Assembly: GCF_937898925.1 (NCBI RefSeq)
Contig: NZ_CALDKF010000018.1
Coordinates: forward strand, 1-7,541
From: an uncultured Methanobrevibacter sp.
GTDB lineage: Archaea > Methanobacteriota > Methanobacteria > Methanobacteriales > Methanobacteriaceae
DNA length: 7,541 nt
Reading direction: 5' to 3'
Part shown: positions 5,618 through 7,541 of the stretch, piece after piece
Position numbering within the stretch: the first letter of the stretch is position 1
How the letters are laid out: each line of letters starts with the position of its first letter
Made by a program: the position numbers and the translations under genes
Notes under the pieces: generated by a model
Databases searched by the model: none
The model's input: only the letters and a program-made list of their open reading frames with translations
What the model was told of the DNA's origin: nothing

Positions 5618-7541
5618 TTATTTTTTACGTCCGAAAGAGACAGTTGAAACTAAGCTTAATAAAGCAACAACTACTAAAGCAATTGGGTTACCAGCTGCAG
5701 GCATTACAGGAACAGCTTTTTCTGCTACAGGAGTGGAAGGTTCTTCTTCAGGCTCATCCACAGGTTCATCTACTGGTTCCTCAGGTTCTTCTGGTTCCTC
5801 AGGAGCGGTTACAGTAATTTGAATAGTGGTATTGGAAGGATTATAATAATCGTTTCCTAAATACTCAATAGTAGCAGTGGTGTTTTCAGTTAATTCAACA
5901 CCTTCAAATACAGCTTTTCCATCTTTTACTTCAGCAGTGTATTCTTTACCATTAACTTTTAAGACAGCTGTACCGTTTTGTACAGGGTCACCATTTTGAT
6001 CAACGATATCCGCGGTAATATCTTTCTTATCACCGACTGTACCAGAAACATCTTCACTAGTGGTTGTAGTGTTTAATGGTAAAATATTGAGTTTAGATTC
6101 TGCTTCAGAAGAAAGATAGTCGTTAATTCCTTCAGAATGTTGATTATATTCATATCCACTATATTCTACTTTATAAGCGTAAGTACCAGGATTTTCAAGT
6201 TTAACATCCTTGAATACAGCTTGACCATCAACTACTTCAACAGTCTGAGTGTAAGTACTTGCACCTAATAAACCATTGCTAAGCTTGTTGCTGTAATCAA
6301 TAGTTAAAGTAGCAGTTCCGCCTGTAGGAACAAGAGTATTATTAACATTCTCAGTGATTTTAGCTACAATATCTACAACATCACCAACATAGCCAGTAAT
6401 CTCTTCAAGTTCAATACTAGTCTTAAGGTCATAGACAGCATTTACATAAACTTTTACATCTTTACCAGCAAATTCTTTATATGTAATAGTATATTGGTAT
6501 TGGTCAGAAGAATTTGGATAATATTTTTCCTTGGTATCTTCTCTTTCCCAGTATAAAAATACTGCGCCAGATGGAAGATCCGCAGGAGTTCTGAAAGTGT
6601 GTGTAAAGTCAACACCATAATTGTTTATACTACTCCAACTACCACTACCATGACCAAACTTATCAGTGTAGATTAAAGTGAAATTACCAATAACTTCTTC
6701 ATCATAAACTGCAGTATAAACTACAGTATAATCTGTTCCATTAGGTTTTAAAGTTCTTTCATAACTTTCTGGATCAGTGATTGGTACACCTTCAGGATCT
6801 AAGAGATGTTTAAATGTATAATGAATTCCATTAGCATCATATGTTTTATATCTGTCTATTTCATCTTCAAACATAGCGTAATGAATAATCCATGTAACAC
6901 CAGGGTCAATTTTGTTAGTTAATTCAGAATTGACATCATTACCATTTATATCTTTTAAACCAACTAATTTAACAGTAATATTAGATGGATTTCCTTTAGC
7001 CTTATAGATTGCCTTATAAGTTACAGTGTAATTCTCTCCAGTATATCCATGGTTATAACTTTTAGTGGAATCTACCACATTACCGTCACCATCTTCCCAA
7101 TGATCTAAGTAATACTCATAACCATCAAGAGTGTATCCCTTATATGTTTTATTCAGATTGGTAAAATTATTTTTAGATACAAATACTTCATAAAAAGAAC
7201 CAGGGTATGGTATATTATAGGTTTCAGTTATATTTACATCATCACCAGAACTGTCTTTAACGATATAAGAAATATTTACAAAAGTATCTTCATAAGTTTC
7301 ATACTGAGCAGTTAAGACAACGGTATAATTATATCCAGTAGGTAAAAATACCTGATCACAGCCTCTACCTTGTTTAAAAATTTCACCAGTAACACTATTT
7401 TCCCAGTATTGAGTGAAATTATAATTCAAACCATTATATTTGAATCTGTTAGCCGGAGGTTTATTATTTAACAAATTGGAATAAGAAATTGTTAAATTTC
7501 TATTAGCAGCAACCTTTTTTGATAATGATTGATTCAACATA
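5618..7541 (-). CDS. Modular surface adhesin-like protein with C-terminal sorting signal; 5' end outside window
   Basis: The frame stays open to the right edge and begins inside the protein: the Met codon at 7540 is followed by no signal peptide or hydrophobic stretch, so the start lies beyond the window. Numbering from that Met, four beta-rich modules of 91-100 residues each end in a strand like NYTVVLTAQY (71, 170, 270, 361). Most also contain YxFxxYW or HW with a turn, broadly like InlB/Flg_new-type surface repeats. Two Ig-like domains follow (about 373-489 and 493-580; GTVGDKKDITADIVDQNG and KAVFEGVEL in the second resemble bacterial Ig-like group 3). Then come an acidic Pro stalk (581-608) and a tripartite end: MPAAGNP, a 17-residue hydrophobic segment and GRKK. 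It is probably displayed on pseudomurein as an adhesin; the ligand is unknown. About 17 N-x-S/T sequons suggest N-glycosylation. Confidence 0.88.
   Translation of the reverse strand, partial: MLNQSLSKKVAANRNLTISYSNLLNNKPPANRFKYNGLNYNFTQYWENSVTGEIFKQGRGCDQVFLPTGYNYTVVLTAQYETYEDTFVNISYIVKDSSGDDVNITETYNIPYPGSFYEVFVSKNNFTNLNKTYKGYTLDGYEYYLDHWEDGDGNVVDSTKSYNHGYTGENYTVTYKAIYKAKGNPSNITVKLVGLKDINGNDVNSELTNKIDPGVTWIIHYAMFEDEIDRYKTYDANGIHYTFKHLLDPEGVPITDPESYERTLKPNGTDYTVVYTAVYDEEVIGNFTLIYTDKFGHGSGSWSSINNYGVDFTHTFRTPADLPSGAVFLYWEREDTKEKYYPNSSDQYQYTITYKEFAGKDVKVYVNAVYDLKTSIELEEITGYVGDVVDIVAKITENVNNTLVPTGGTATLTIDYSNKLSNGLLGASTYTQTVEVVDGQAVFKDVKLENPGTYAYKVEYSGYEYNQHSEGINDYLSSEAESKLNILPLNTTTTSEDVSGTVGDKKDITADIVDQNGDPVQNGTAVLKVNGKEYTAEVKDGKAVFEGVELTENTTATIEYLGNDYYNPSNTTIQITVTAPEEPEEPEEPVDEPVDEPEEEPSTPVAEKAVPVMPAAGNPIALVVVALLSLVSTVSFGRKK
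5621..5704 (-). other. C-terminal cell-wall sorting signal (MPAAGNP, hydrophobic helix, GRKK)
   Basis: Residues 613-640 show the three parts of a sortase-type signal: a short Pro/Gly motif, a hydrophobic helix of 17 residues and a basic end. The motif is not LPxTG but holds the same place. It could instead be a plain membrane anchor. No sortase gene is in the window. Confidence 0.6.
5717..5800 (-). repeat. Acidic Pro/Glu/Asp stalk with short tandem repeats
   Basis: Residues 581-608 consist of EEP and VDEP units, encoded by imperfect 9- and 12-base repeats. It is a typical extended stalk between the last Ig-like domain and the wall signal, and a place where length variation between strains can be expected. 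Confidence 0.7.
6428..7507 (-). repeat. Four beta-rich modules of 91-100 residues in the adhesin
   Basis: Residues 12-371 hold four diverged modules, each closing with a strand of the form [ND]-Y-T-V-x-[LY]-x-A-x-Y: NYTVVLTAQY, NYTVTYKAIY, DYTVVYTAVY and, more loosely, KVYVNAVY. Closing strands are 99-100, 100 and 91 residues apart. The copies differ enough in sequence that recent duplication is unlikely; more may lie beyond the right edge. Confidence 0.6.

Noticed and set aside
7538..7540. ATG at the right edge as the true start of the adhesin
   Set aside because: No signal peptide follows and the first repeat module begins almost at once, so it is an internal Met of a longer protein.

Overview
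The window looks like chromosomal DNA of a methanogenic archaeon of the order Methanobacteriales, most likely Methanobrevibacter (Methanosphaera is the main alternative). This rests on very AT-rich spacers, oligo-T terminators, GGAG and GGTGAT Shine-Dalgarno sites, a biosynthetic acetylglutamate kinase with an archaeal-style N-terminus, and large exported adhesin-like proteins: a Pmp-type beta-helix with a papain-like domain, and beta-module plus Ig-like repeats on an acidic stalk. The genus is inferred from gene style, not from a marker gene.

Layout. (1) 1-1874, minus: an exported beta-helix/C1A cysteine peptidase whose last residues lie left of the window. (2) 2041-2406, minus: a small membrane-anchored protein of unknown function. 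(3) 2514-3392, minus: argB, the only intracellular metabolic gene here. (4) 3402-3846: an AT-rich divergent spacer with a perfect 12-bp-arm palindrome and a phased direct repeat. (5) 3847-4788 and 4829-5212, plus: a two-gene unit with a 40-bp gap, encoding an exported C39-like cysteine peptidase and a membrane-anchored FxLYD-like protein. (6) 5213-5617: a convergent spacer carrying tandem hairpin plus T-tract terminators on the plus strand and another on the minus strand. (7) 5618-7541, minus: the C-terminal part of a modular surface adhesin ending in a sortase-like sorting signal; its N-terminus lies right of the window.

Five of the six genes encode exported or membrane-anchored proteins, so this is a cell-surface region in which argB is embedded. 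Two have cysteine-peptidase folds from different families (C1A and C39), and two are small N-terminally anchored proteins with extracytoplasmic tails. The C39-like protein is the least ordinary gene: it keeps the Cys-His-Asp triad, appears to lack the usual oxyanion Gln, and carries a basic, Trp/Tyr-rich tail of about 60 residues. No tRNA, rRNA, CRISPR array or insertion sequence was seen.
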